Of a stretch of 64,000 nucleotides of DNA, positions 57,043 to 64,000 are shown one piece after another. Positions within the stretch are counted from its first letter, which is position 1, and each line of letters starts with the position of its first letter. The notes under the pieces were generated by a model that worked only from the letters and a program-made list of their open reading frames with translations, had not been told where the DNA came from and searched no databases. Source of the DNA: Marmoricola sp. URHB0036 (GTDB lineage Bacteria; Actinomycetota; Actinomycetes; Propionibacteriales; Nocardioidaceae); contig NZ_AUEP01000003.1 of the NCBI RefSeq assembly GCF_000426045.1, positions 1 to 64,000 on the forward strand, read 5' to 3'. Both the position numbers and the translations under genes were made by a program.

Positions 57043-57366
57043 GTGACCTACGTCATCGCCCAGCCTTGCGTCGACCTGAAGGACCGTGCGTGCGTCGACG
57101 AATGTCCTGTCGACTGCATCTACGAGGGCAAGCGGATGCTCTACATCCACCCCGACGAGTGCGTGGACTGCGGTGCCTGCGAACCGGTGTGCCCTGTCGA
57201 GGCCATCTACTACGAGGACGACACTCCGGCGGAGTGGAAGGACTACTACGACGCCAACGTGCACTTCTTCGACGACCTCGGCTCGCCCGGCGGCGCGGCC
57301 AAGATGGGTGAGATCGACAAGGACCACCCGCTGATCGAGGCCCTCCCGCCGCAGCCGCAGGACTGA
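57043..57366 (+). CDS. fdxA: Seven-iron ferredoxin
   Basis: The 107-residue ferredoxin has a 3Fe-4S-type half (C9, C17, C21; C25 nearby) and a 4Fe-4S half (C40-x2-C43-x2-C46-x3-C50-P). The long C-terminal extension has the conserved P-A-E-W-K-D-Y-Y-D-A-N and F-F-D-D-L-G-S-P-G-G-A phrases. It carries electrons for oxidoreductases. Begins at GTG 57043 behind a strong ribosome-binding site. dapC starts 9 nt downstream; this gene order is conserved in Actinobacteria. Confidence 0.94.
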   Translation: MTYVIAQPCVDLKDRACVDECPVDCIYEGKRMLYIHPDECVDCGACEPVCPVEAIYYEDDTPAEWKDYYDANVHFFDDLGSPGGAAKMGEIDKDHPLIEALPPQPQD

Positions 57367-57375
57367 CCCGCCCCT

Positions 57376-58473
57376 TTGCCCGAGCGCGTCTCGTCCCGCC
57401 TCCCGGACTTCCCGTGGGACCAGCTCACGCCGTACGCCGAGAAGGCGCGCGCCCATCCCGGGGGGATCGTCGACCTCTCGATCGGTACGCCGGTCGACGC
57501 GACTCCCGAGGTCGTCCAGCAGGCCCTGCGTGAGGCGACCGACTCGCCGGGATACCCGGTCACCATCGGCCTGCCCGAGACACGGCAGGCCTGCATCGAC
57601 TGGCTGTCCCGACGCTTCGGCGTCACCGGGCTCGGCCTCGACGGCGTGCTGCCGACGGTCGGCTCCAAGGAGCTGATCGCCGGACTGCCGACCCAGCTGG
57701 GGCTGGGTGCCGGGGACCTGGTCGTCTACCCGACGCTGGCCTACCCGACCTACGAGGTCGGCGCCGCCCTGGTGGGCGCGGAGGCGATCGCCACCGACTC
57801 GCTGACCTCGGTCGGCCCGCGCACCCCCGCGCTGGTCTGGCTCAACTCACCGTCCAACCCGACCGGCCGGGTGCTGCCGCCCGACCACCTGCGCAAGGTG
57901 GTCGACTGGTGCCGTGAGCGTGGGGCACTGCTGGTCTCCGACGAGTGCTACCTCGAGTGCGCCTGGGAGGCCGAGCCGGTCTCCGTCCTCCACCCGGACA
58001 TCAACGGCGGCTCGCTCGAGGGGATCCTCTCGGTGCACTCGTTGTCCAAGCGGTCCAACCTCGCCGGCTACCGGTGCGCGTTCGTGGCCGGCGACCCGGC
58101 GGTGGTCGGCGAGCTGCTCGCGGTGCGCAAGAACCTCGGGCTGATGATGCCCGGGCCACAGCAGCGAGCCATGGTCGCAGCACTCGACGACGATGCGCAC
58201 GTCGAGGAGCAGCACGCCCGCTACGCCGCCCGTCGTACGACGCTGAGGGGGACGCTCGAGTCGGCCGGCTTCCGGATCGACCACTCGGAGGCCTCGCTCT
58301 ACCTCTGGGCCACCCGCGACGAACCCTGCCGGGACACCGTCGCCTGGCTGGCCGACCGCGGCGTGCTGGTCGCCCCGGGATCCTTCTACGGCCGCGCCGG
58401 CGACCGCCACGTACGCGTCGCCTTCACCGCCACCGACGAGCGCATCGCGGCCGCCGCGGACCGCCTGCGGTAG
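57376..58473 (+). CDS. dapC: Succinyldiaminopimelate transaminase
   Basis: The 365-residue PLP aminotransferase (fold type I) makes N-succinyl-L,L-diaminopimelate in the succinylase branch of lysine and peptidoglycan precursor synthesis. S-P-S-N-P-T-G-R is the substrate/PLP loop, V-S-D-E-C-Y-L-E-C holds the pyridine-ring Asp189, and H-S-L-S-K-R-S-N-L-A-G-Y-R holds Lys225, the Schiff-base lysine. The family assignment rests also on its neighbour fdxA. The start is TTG 57376. A perfect palindromic hairpin closes the unit. Confidence 0.9.
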   Translation: MPERVSSRLPDFPWDQLTPYAEKARAHPGGIVDLSIGTPVDATPEVVQQALREATDSPGYPVTIGLPETRQACIDWLSRRFGVTGLGLDGVLPTVGSKELIAGLPTQLGLGAGDLVVYPTLAYPTYEVGAALVGAEAIATDSLTSVGPRTPALVWLNSPSNPTGRVLPPDHLRKVVDWCRERGALLVSDECYLECAWEAEPVSVLHPDINGGSLEGILSVHSLSKRSNLAGYRCAFVAGDPAVVGELLAVRKNLGLMMPGPQQRAMVAALDDDAHVEEQHARYAARRTTLRGTLESAGFRIDHSEASLYLWATRDEPCRDTVAWLADRGVLVAPGSFYGRAGDRHVRVAFTATDERIAAAADRLR

Positions 58474-58481
58474 CGGGTCCG

Positions 58482-58507
58482 GGTTTCCCCGGACGTCCGG
58501 GGAAACC
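58482..58507. terminator. 26-bp perfect palindrome after dapC
   Basis: Arms GGTTTCCCCGGAC (58482-58494) and GTCCGGGGAAACC (58495-58507) form an uninterrupted palindrome with no spacer. In RNA the tip must open to make a short loop. It lies 8 nt past the dapC stop and before the stop of the minus-strand gene at 58586, so it can serve both directions. A second, weaker TGGCAGG/CCTGCCA repeat follows. Confidence 0.55.
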
Positions 58508-58585
58508 ACGGCATGGCAGGCAGTACTTCGCCCGCCAGCCCCCAGCTCTCCCTGCCAGCCCCGCCTGAAATGCGAGGAGCAGCCC

Positions 58586-59428
58586 CTAGCCCATCGAGAC
58601 GCGGACGCGGGTGACACCCTCGCCGCCGCCGGACTTCCAGCCGTCCTCGGAGGCGCGGCCGACGTGCCACTGCTTGCCGGCGTAGGCGACCCCCTGGGGA
58701 TGGAGGCGTACGCCGTGCGCGAGCACGAACTGGGAGACCGACCAGCCGAGTCGCCGACCGGCCTCGCTGTCGTCGACGGTGAGGGCGACGTCCTGGCGCG
58801 ACCCGGTGCGCCTGATGTCGAGGTTGCCGAAGGCGCGCTCGACCTGGCGGATCACCTTGTCGCCACTGCCGCGGGCGTCGCTGTCGTGCACCACGCAGGT
58901 GAACAGCCCACCCTGGCTGTAGCCGGTGAGCACCGAGGCGAGGGAGCGGGCGTCGATCTCGTGGGCTCCGTAGGCGTCCGGGAAGGCAGAGCGCTGCACC
59001 TTCTGCGCCGCCTGGGTGATCGGCATCGTCTCGTAGTCGGCCACCTTGACCAGCGCGTCGTAGAAGGCGTTGGTCGCGTAGTAGGGGTCCTGCACCTGCC
59101 GGGCCGTGCCCCAGCCCATCGACGGCCGCTGCTGGAAGAGGCCCAGTGAGTCGCGGTCGCCGTGGTCGAGGTTGCTGAGCTTGCTCTCCTGGATCGCCGT
59201 CGCCAGGGCGATGGACACCGCTCGTGCCGGCAGGCCGCGCCTGATCCCGATGGCGGCGATCAGGGTCGCGTTCTCCGCCTGCTCGGTGGAGAGGTCGACC
59301 TGGTGGCCGTTGAGGGTGACCGAGCATCCCTCCGGGTCCGGCAGGGGACCGGAGCCGCGCCAGAACGCGATGCCGACGCCCGCGACGACCGCGAGGACGA
59401 CGGCGAAGACGAGGTACCGGAACTTCAT
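58586..59428 (-). CDS. Membrane-anchored lysozyme-like protein
   Basis: The 280-residue protein has an N-terminal anchor or signal (M-K-F-R-Y-L-V-F-A-V-V-L-A-V-V-A-G-V-G-I-A-F-W). A lysozyme/transglycosylase-like helical domain follows, containing A-T-A-I-Q-E-S-K-L-S-N-L (candidate catalytic Glu) and D-S-L-G-L-F-Q-Q-R-P-S-M-G-W-G. The second half has F-T-C-V-V-H and a beta-rich C-terminal part. This family is widespread in Actinobacteria without a known role. It lies 16 nt downstream of dapD, whose product is needed to build peptidoglycan; a link to wall growth is inference. Confidence 0.75.
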   Translation of the reverse strand: MKFRYLVFAVVLAVVAGVGIAFWRGSGPLPDPEGCSVTLNGHQVDLSTEQAENATLIAAIGIRRGLPARAVSIALATAIQESKLSNLDHGDRDSLGLFQQRPSMGWGTARQVQDPYYATNAFYDALVKVADYETMPITQAAQKVQRSAFPDAYGAHEIDARSLASVLTGYSQGGLFTCVVHDSDARGSGDKVIRQVERAFGNLDIRRTGSRQDVALTVDDSEAGRRLGWSVSQFVLAHGVRLHPQGVAYAGKQWHVGRASEDGWKSGGGEGVTRVRVSMG

Positions 59429-59444
59429 GGGGAAGGGGCGCGCA

Positions 59445-60410
59445 TCAGTTGCTGTGCAGGGCCGCGTTCAGGCTGACGCCGTCGCGGTTCCAGGGCTGGG
59501 CCTCGATCGTGCCGGTCACCGAGTTGCGGCGGAACAGGACGTTGTCGGCACCGGAGAGCTCACCGGCCTTGACCACCTTGGGCTTGGAGTCGATGTCCCT
59601 GATGGTGACCTTGGTCCCCGCCGTCACGTAGCAGCCGGCCTCGACGACGCAGTCGTTGCCGAGCGAGATCCCGATGCCGGCATTGGCACCGAGCAGGCAG
59701 CGCTCGCCGATGGAGATGACCTCCTTGCCGCCGCCCGACAGGGTGCCCATGATCGAGGCGCCGCCACCGATGTCCGAGCCGTCGCCGACGACGACCCCCG
59801 CACTGATCCGGCCCTCGACCATGGAGGCCCCGAGCGTGCCGGCGTTGTAGTTCACGAACCCCTCGTGCATCACCGTGGTGCCCTCGGCGAGGTGGGCGCC
59901 GAGACGCACCCGGTCGGCGTCGGCGATCCGTACGCCGGTGGGCAGCACGTAGTCGGTCATCCGGGGGAACTTGTCGACCCCGAAGACCTGCACCGGGCCG
60001 AGCGCGCGCAGCGCCAGCCGCACGTCCTCGAAGCCGGCCACTGCACACGGACCGTGGTTGGTCCACACGACGTTGGCGAGGACACCGAAGATGCCCTCGA
60101 TGTTCACCTCGCGGGGCCGGACGAGCCGGTGGCTGAGCAGGTGCAGGCGCAGGTACGCGTCGCTTGCGTCCGCCGGCGGCGCCGAGAGGTCGATCGAGAC
60201 GGTGACGACATCGGTGTGCACCCGGCGCTCGGCGTACTTCTGGGCCAGCGTCGCCAGCGACTCCGGAGCCGACTCACCGGCTGGGTTCCCGAGCTGCGGT
60301 GCGGGGTACCAGGTGTCGAGGACGGTGCCGTCCTCAGCGACGGTGGCGAGGCCGTGTCCCCAGGCCCGCGGGTTTTGGGGCAGGGTTGAGTCAGGAGTCT
60401 GCTGGGACAT
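59445..60410 (-). CDS. dapD: Tetrahydrodipicolinate N-succinyltransferase
   Basis: The 321-residue left-handed beta-helix acyltransferase transfers succinyl from succinyl-CoA to tetrahydrodipicolinate, upstream of DapC. Visible marks are the actinobacterial N-terminal domain (about 1-120), [21 protein letters not shown], the hexapeptide stretch [46 protein letters not shown] and a short C-terminal tail. ATG 60410 has TAGCCT 6 nt upstream. Confidence 0.93.
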   Translation of the reverse strand: MSQQTPDSTLPQNPRAWGHGLATVAEDGTVLDTWYPAPQLGNPAGESAPESLATLAQKYAERRVHTDVVTVSIDLSAPPADASDAYLRLHLLSHRLVRPREVNIEGIFGVLANVVWTNHGPCAVAGFEDVRLALRALGPVQVFGVDKFPRMTDYVLPTGVRIADADRVRLGAHLAEGTTVMHEGFVNYNAGTLGASMVEGRISAGVVVGDGSDIGGGASIMGTLSGGGKEVISIGERCLLGANAGIGISLGNDCVVEAGCYVTAGTKVTIRDIDSKPKVVKAGELSGADNVLFRRNSVTGTIEAQPWNRDGVSLNAALHSN

Positions 60411-60416
60411 GCCTGC

Positions 60417-60422
60417 AGGCTA
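60417..60422 (-). promoter_or_regulatory. -10 TAGCCT of leaderless dapD promoter
   Basis: On the minus strand TAGCCT lies 6 nt before ATG 60410. Confidence 0.5.
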
Positions 60423-60463
60423 CCGGGGCCACACAGGCGTTCCGGGCACGGGAGGAGTGGCGT

Positions 60464-61129
60464 GTGACGAGGTTCAAGGAGCTGTGCATGGACGTGCACG
60501 GCGACCCGGCCGTGATGGGGGAGTTCTGGTCCGCGGCCATCGGGGTGCCCTACGTCCGCGGCTCGGCGCCCGACGACCCCGGCGACCTGGTCGGCGATCT
60601 CGAAGGACAGGGCATCGCGCTGTGTCCGGTGCCCGAAGCGAAGTCGGTCAAGCACCGCGTGCACCTCGACGTCCACGTCGACTCGGTCGACACGCTGCTG
60701 GCCCTGGGTGCCACCGAGGCACCGGGCTACGACAACCCGGACGACCCCTGGACGGTGCTGCTCGACCCGGAGGGTGGGGAGCTGTGCGCGTTCGTGCGGG
60801 ACGAGGTCCCGGCGTACAAGCTCTACGAGATGTGCGTCGACGCCGCCGACGGCGAGCGGCTCGCCCGCTGGTGGGCCGACGTCTTCGAGGTCGAGCCGCT
60901 CAACCAGGACCGCTCGTACTGGTGGATCGAGAAGGTGCCCGGCATGCCCTTCGAGCTGGTGGTCTTCGACACCGTGCCCGAGCCCAAGACGGTCAAGAAC
61001 CGCATCCACTGGGACGTGTACGGCGATGTCGACGAGCTCCTCGCCAAGGGAGCGACGCACCTGTGGGACCGGCCGCGCTGGACCGTGCTGGCCGACCCCG
61101 AGGGCAACGAGTTCTGCGTCTTCAGCTGA
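60464..61129 (+). CDS. VOC-family protein with two glyoxalase-like domains
   Basis: The 221-residue protein has two similar halves: R-F-K-E-L-C-M-D-V-H-G-D-P ... H-R-V-H-L-D-V-H-V-D-S-V-D-T-L-L ... L-L-D-P-E-G-G-E-L-C-A-F and Y-K-L-Y-E-M-C-V-D-A-A-D-G ... R-I-H-W-D-V-Y-G-D-V-D-E-L-L ... L-A-D-P-E-G-N-E-F-C-V-F. This is the vicinal oxygen chelate fold, whose members bind metal for isomerase, dioxygenase or drug-sequestering functions. No particular substrate is suggested. GTG 60464 follows GGAGGAG at 60451-60457. The end overlaps the convergent membrane gene by 8 nt. Confidence 0.82.
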   Translation: MTRFKELCMDVHGDPAVMGEFWSAAIGVPYVRGSAPDDPGDLVGDLEGQGIALCPVPEAKSVKHRVHLDVHVDSVDTLLALGATEAPGYDNPDDPWTVLLDPEGGELCAFVRDEVPAYKLYEMCVDAADGERLARWWADVFEVEPLNQDRSYWWIEKVPGMPFELVVFDTVPEPKTVKNRIHWDVYGDVDELLAKGATHLWDRPRWTVLADPEGNEFCVFS

Positions 61130-61844
61130 CCTCCTCGTGGGCCGCTGACCTGGTGTCGGCTGCTGCCGCGACCCGCCACGTCCGGACGCCCGAGGCGACG
61201 ATCACCACGTAGGACAGCACCAGCCCGAGGATCAGCAGCACGAAGGCGACCGGCACGTGCAGACCGACGCCGATCACGACCGCGCCCACCAGCGCGACGC
61301 CGCTCGTCGCGGAGACCCCGGCCAACAGGTTGGAGAACTGCTCGCTACGGAAGGCGGCCACCGCGAAGACAAGGCCGAACAGGCCCAGGGCCGCCCACGA
61401 GACCGAGAAGATCCCCCCACTGACGTTGCCGAGCGCGTCGTAGGCAGCGACGTATCCCGGCTTGAGTGCAGGAGTCGCGTCGGCCCAGGACGACGCTACG
61501 TCGGGGAGGCTCCCGACGAGCATGGTGGCGATCGCCCCGGCGGTGGCCGACACGACGTACGCCGTGCGAGCCAGCCGAGCCCAGCTCGCGCCCCGCCCGG
61601 ACGGGAACGCCGTCGTGACGACGCTGACCGAGACCAGCAGCAGGAGGAACGCCGTCATGTCGAGCACGCGCGAGAGCGTGAGGAAGTGGCTGAGTGACGC
61701 CTGCCCGATCGCCTTCGTCGGATCATCGGAGTAGGCAGGGTCGATCGCCGACTGGACGAGCGCCGTGACGACCCCGAGGACGCCACTGACGACGCCGATC
61801 CGCAGCAGTCCGCGATCGGGTGCCGGCGAGGAGTGGAGATGCAT
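61122..61844 (-). CDS. Six-helix membrane protein
   Basis: The 240-residue protein has about six transmembrane helices: LLRIGVVSGVLGVVTALV, LDMTAFLLLLVSVSVV, TAYVVSATAGAIATMLVG, GIFSVSWAALGLFGLVFAVAAF, ATSGVALVGAVVIGVGL and VAFVLLILGLVLSYVVIVAS. It resembles DUF4386-like membrane proteins in size and layout, but the assignment is weak. Function unknown. Divergent from the molybdenum hydroxylase operon. Confidence 0.6.
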   Translation of the reverse strand: MHLHSSPAPDRGLLRIGVVSGVLGVVTALVQSAIDPAYSDDPTKAIGQASLSHFLTLSRVLDMTAFLLLLVSVSVVTTAFPSGRGASWARLARTAYVVSATAGAIATMLVGSLPDVASSWADATPALKPGYVAAYDALGNVSGGIFSVSWAALGLFGLVFAVAAFRSEQFSNLLAGVSATSGVALVGAVVIGVGLHVPVAFVLLILGLVLSYVVIVASGVRTWRVAAAADTRSAAHEEVS

Positions 61845-61953
61845 GGAACAGCCCTTCGATAGGAGGCGGCAGCGGAGTCGGTGCCGTGTCGAGGAGGAGC
61901 ACGACGACAGCGGGCCGGGCGTTCACCGAGAGGCAGGACCGGAGCCGGAGACC

Positions 61954-61972
61954 GGCCAACCTTTGGCCAACC
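61954..61972. promoter_or_regulatory. Direct repeat GGCCAACC before the molybdenum hydroxylase operon
   Basis: GGCCAACC at 61954-61961 and again at 61965-61972, an 11-bp period, with the palindrome TTGGCCAA inside. TAGCGT at 61982-61987 could be a -10 for the 62037 gene. The rest of the 192-bp divergent spacer shows nothing I can assign. Confidence 0.4.
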
Positions 61973-62036
61973 GGGGCGGCCTAGCGTGAGCGGCATCACA
62001 CTCATCGGACACCTCGGCAAGCCTAGGAGCGCGCCC

Positions 62037-62537
<501 letters not shown>

Positions 62538-62538
62538 G

Positions 62539-64000
62539 ATGACTGCCACCCAGGACGCCCCGGCCAGCGTGACCGAGATCGGCCGCGACCGCCGGCGCAA
62601 GGAGGACCAGCGGCTGATCACCGGCCGCACCCGCTGGACCGACAACATCCAGCTCCCGGGCATGCTGCACATGGCGATGGTGCGCAGCCCGTTCGCGCAC
62701 GCCAAGATCACCGCGATCGACACCAGCGCCGCCAAGGCGGCCACCAACGTCGTCGCCGTCTACACCGGCAAGGACCTCGACGAGTCCGCCGGGGTGCTCA
62801 TCAACGCCTGGGCCATCACCACCGACCAGGTGGCCCCCGACCACCCGCCGATCCCGGCCGACCGGGTCAGCTTCGCCGGCGAGATCGTGGCGGTGGTCGT
62901 CGCCCGCACGCCGGCCGAGGCACGCGATGCCGCCGAGCTGGTCGACGTCGACTACGAGGAGCTCCCCGCTGCCCTCGACCTCAAGGAGGCGGCCGAGGAC
63001 AAGGTGCTGGCCCACCCCGACCTCGGCACCAACAAGAGCGCCCTCTGGGTCTTCGACTCGGGCGAGGCCGGCACCGGCGGCAACGTCGAGGACGCCATCT
63101 CCAAGGCGCGCACCGACGGGATCCTCATCGAGCGGGAGTACCGCCAGCAGCGGCTGATCCCGGCGTTCATGGAGCCCCGCTCCGTCGTCGTCGACCCCAC
63201 GGGTGAGCAGCTGACCATGTGGTCGGCCACGCAGATCCCGCACATCCTCCGGTTCGCGCTGGCCGCGACGACCGGCGTCCCCGAGTCCAAGATCCGGGTG
63301 ATCGCACCCGACGTCGGCGGCGGGTTCGGCGGCAAGCTCCAGGTCACGCCCGAGGAGTGGACCGCCTGGTGGGTGGCACGTCAGGTGCACAAGCCGGTCA
63401 AGTACACCGAGACCCGCTCCGAGTCGCTGATGGCGGCCCACCACGGTCGCGACCAGTGGCAGAAGCTCACCCTCGCCGCCGAGAAGGACGGCAGCGTGAC
63501 CGGTCTGAAGGTCGAGCTGTTGGCCGACCTCGGCTCGCACGTCGCCATCGTCGGCGGTGGCGTGCCGGTGCTGGGTGCCTTCATGTTCAACTCGATCTAC
63601 AAGTTCCCGGCGTACCACTTCGCCTGCCAGACGGTCCTGACCAACAAGACCTGGACCGACGCCTACCGGGGCGCCGGCCGGCCGGAGGCGACCTACGCCA
63701 TCGAGCGGCTGATGGACGAGCTGGCCGTCGAGCTGGGCGTCGACCCCCTCGAGGTCCGGGAGAAGAACTGGATCAAGCACGAGGAGTTCCCCTTCACCAC
63801 GGTCGCGGGCCTCGAGTACGACTCCGGCAACTACGAGGAGGCCACGGCCAAGGCCAAGGCCAACTTCGGGTACGACGAGCTGCGGGCCGAGCAGAAGCGG
63901 CGTCGCGACGAGAACGACCCGGTCCAGCTCGGCATCGGCGTCTCGACCTTCACCGAGATGTGCGGGCTGGCACCGAGCCGGGTGCTCGGCCAGCTCAACT
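62539..64000 (+). CDS. Molybdopterin-binding large subunit, form II CoxL-like (partial)
   Basis: The visible 487 residues of the large subunit are cut by the window end. The a/b hammerhead start ([22 protein letters not shown]) leads to [10 protein letters not shown] and the active-site loop A-Y-R-G-A-G-R at residues 375-381. True form I carbon monoxide dehydrogenase has A-Y-x-C-S-F-R there. The AYRGAGR loop is that of form II, whose substrate is often unknown. Small then large subunit order is also the form II arrangement. The medium FAD subunit should follow outside the window. Confidence 0.88.
   Translation, partial: MTATQDAPASVTEIGRDRRRKEDQRLITGRTRWTDNIQLPGMLHMAMVRSPFAHAKITAIDTSAAKAATNVVAVYTGKDLDESAGVLINAWAITTDQVAPDHPPIPADRVSFAGEIVAVVVARTPAEARDAAELVDVDYEELPAALDLKEAAEDKVLAHPDLGTNKSALWVFDSGEAGTGGNVEDAISKARTDGILIEREYRQQRLIPAFMEPRSVVVDPTGEQLTMWSATQIPHILRFALAATTGVPESKIRVIAPDVGGGFGGKLQVTPEEWTAWWVARQVHKPVKYTETRSESLMAAHHGRDQWQKLTLAAEKDGSVTGLKVELLADLGSHVAIVGGGVPVLGAFMFNSIYKFPAYHFACQTVLTNKTWTDAYRGAGRPEATYAIERLMDELAVELGVDPLEVREKNWIKHEEFPFTTVAGLEYDSGNYEEATAKAKANFGYDELRAEQKRRRDENDPVQLGIGVSTFTEMCGLAPSRVLGQLN

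Noticed and set aside
62539-64000. Form I (true) carbon monoxide dehydrogenase
   Set aside because: The active-site loop is AYRGAGR, not AYxCSFR, and the medium subunit does not precede the small subunit.

Overview
The window is GC-rich chromosomal DNA from an actinobacterium, most likely a member of the Nocardioidaceae (Nocardioides-like; inference). The evidence is the very strong G/C bias at third codon positions, frequent GTG/TTG starts, a mycothiol gene (mshB), a conserved fdxA-dapC pair, an AfsR-like SARP regulator and DUF3516/DUF4245-type actinobacterial proteins. I saw no rRNA, tRNA, CRISPR array, insertion sequence or phage gene. Many genes have a TANNNT -10 hexamer only 6-8 nt before the start codon, which predicts leaderless mRNAs.

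Layout. 1-3.7 kb: the end of an ABC transporter ATPase gene and two tandem secreted sulfatase paralogues. 3.6-16.9 kb: housekeeping genes, namely two alpha/beta hydrolases, a PfkB sugar kinase, glpX, a DUF4245-type protein, an SGNH hydrolase, xseA/xseB, ispH, a Sua5/YciO protein, rmuC, an APH-like kinase, small membrane stress proteins, and xthA coupled to a GNAT gene. 16.9-25.9 kb: a metallophosphoesterase, a PGQY-repeat membrane protein, a decayed NTF2/SnoaL-like gene, a DksA/TraR-like protein, a Ski2-like helicase, a SARP/NB-ARC/TPR regulator and ychF. 26-45.6 kb: a cell-surface/secretome region. It holds an ice-binding (DUF3494) protein translationally coupled to a class F sortase, a DUF5995-type secreted protein, three giant tandem paralogous secreted proteins (1554, 1550 and 1783 aa: N-terminal module, PKD, beta-propeller, five Ig-like repeats, two PKD) and another secreted propeller-like protein. 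45.6-64 kb: a GAF histidine kinase, flavin enzymes, an acyl-CoA thioesterase-like protein, a lytic transglycosylase, a Nudix hydrolase, mshB, a frameshifted VanW-family gene, fdxA-dapC, a lysozyme-like protein beside dapD, a VOC protein, and the start of a molybdenum hydroxylase operon (small Fe-S subunit, then a form II CoxL-like large subunit, cut by the window end).

How genes work together. dapC and dapD are two steps of the succinylase branch of lysine/diaminopimelate synthesis and sit near cell-wall genes. The ice-binding protein carries a C-terminal surface-anchoring signal and the next gene is its probable sortase. The three giant genes share a composite upstream element (GGACTAGACC about 48 nt before a -10-like hexamer), so they are probably co-regulated. 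The most unusual part of the window is this 26-45 kb surface-protein region. Its giant proteins have no function I can name. Other points of note are a sulfatase paralogue that has lost the proline of its CxPxR maturation motif and a single-base frameshift in the VanW gene.
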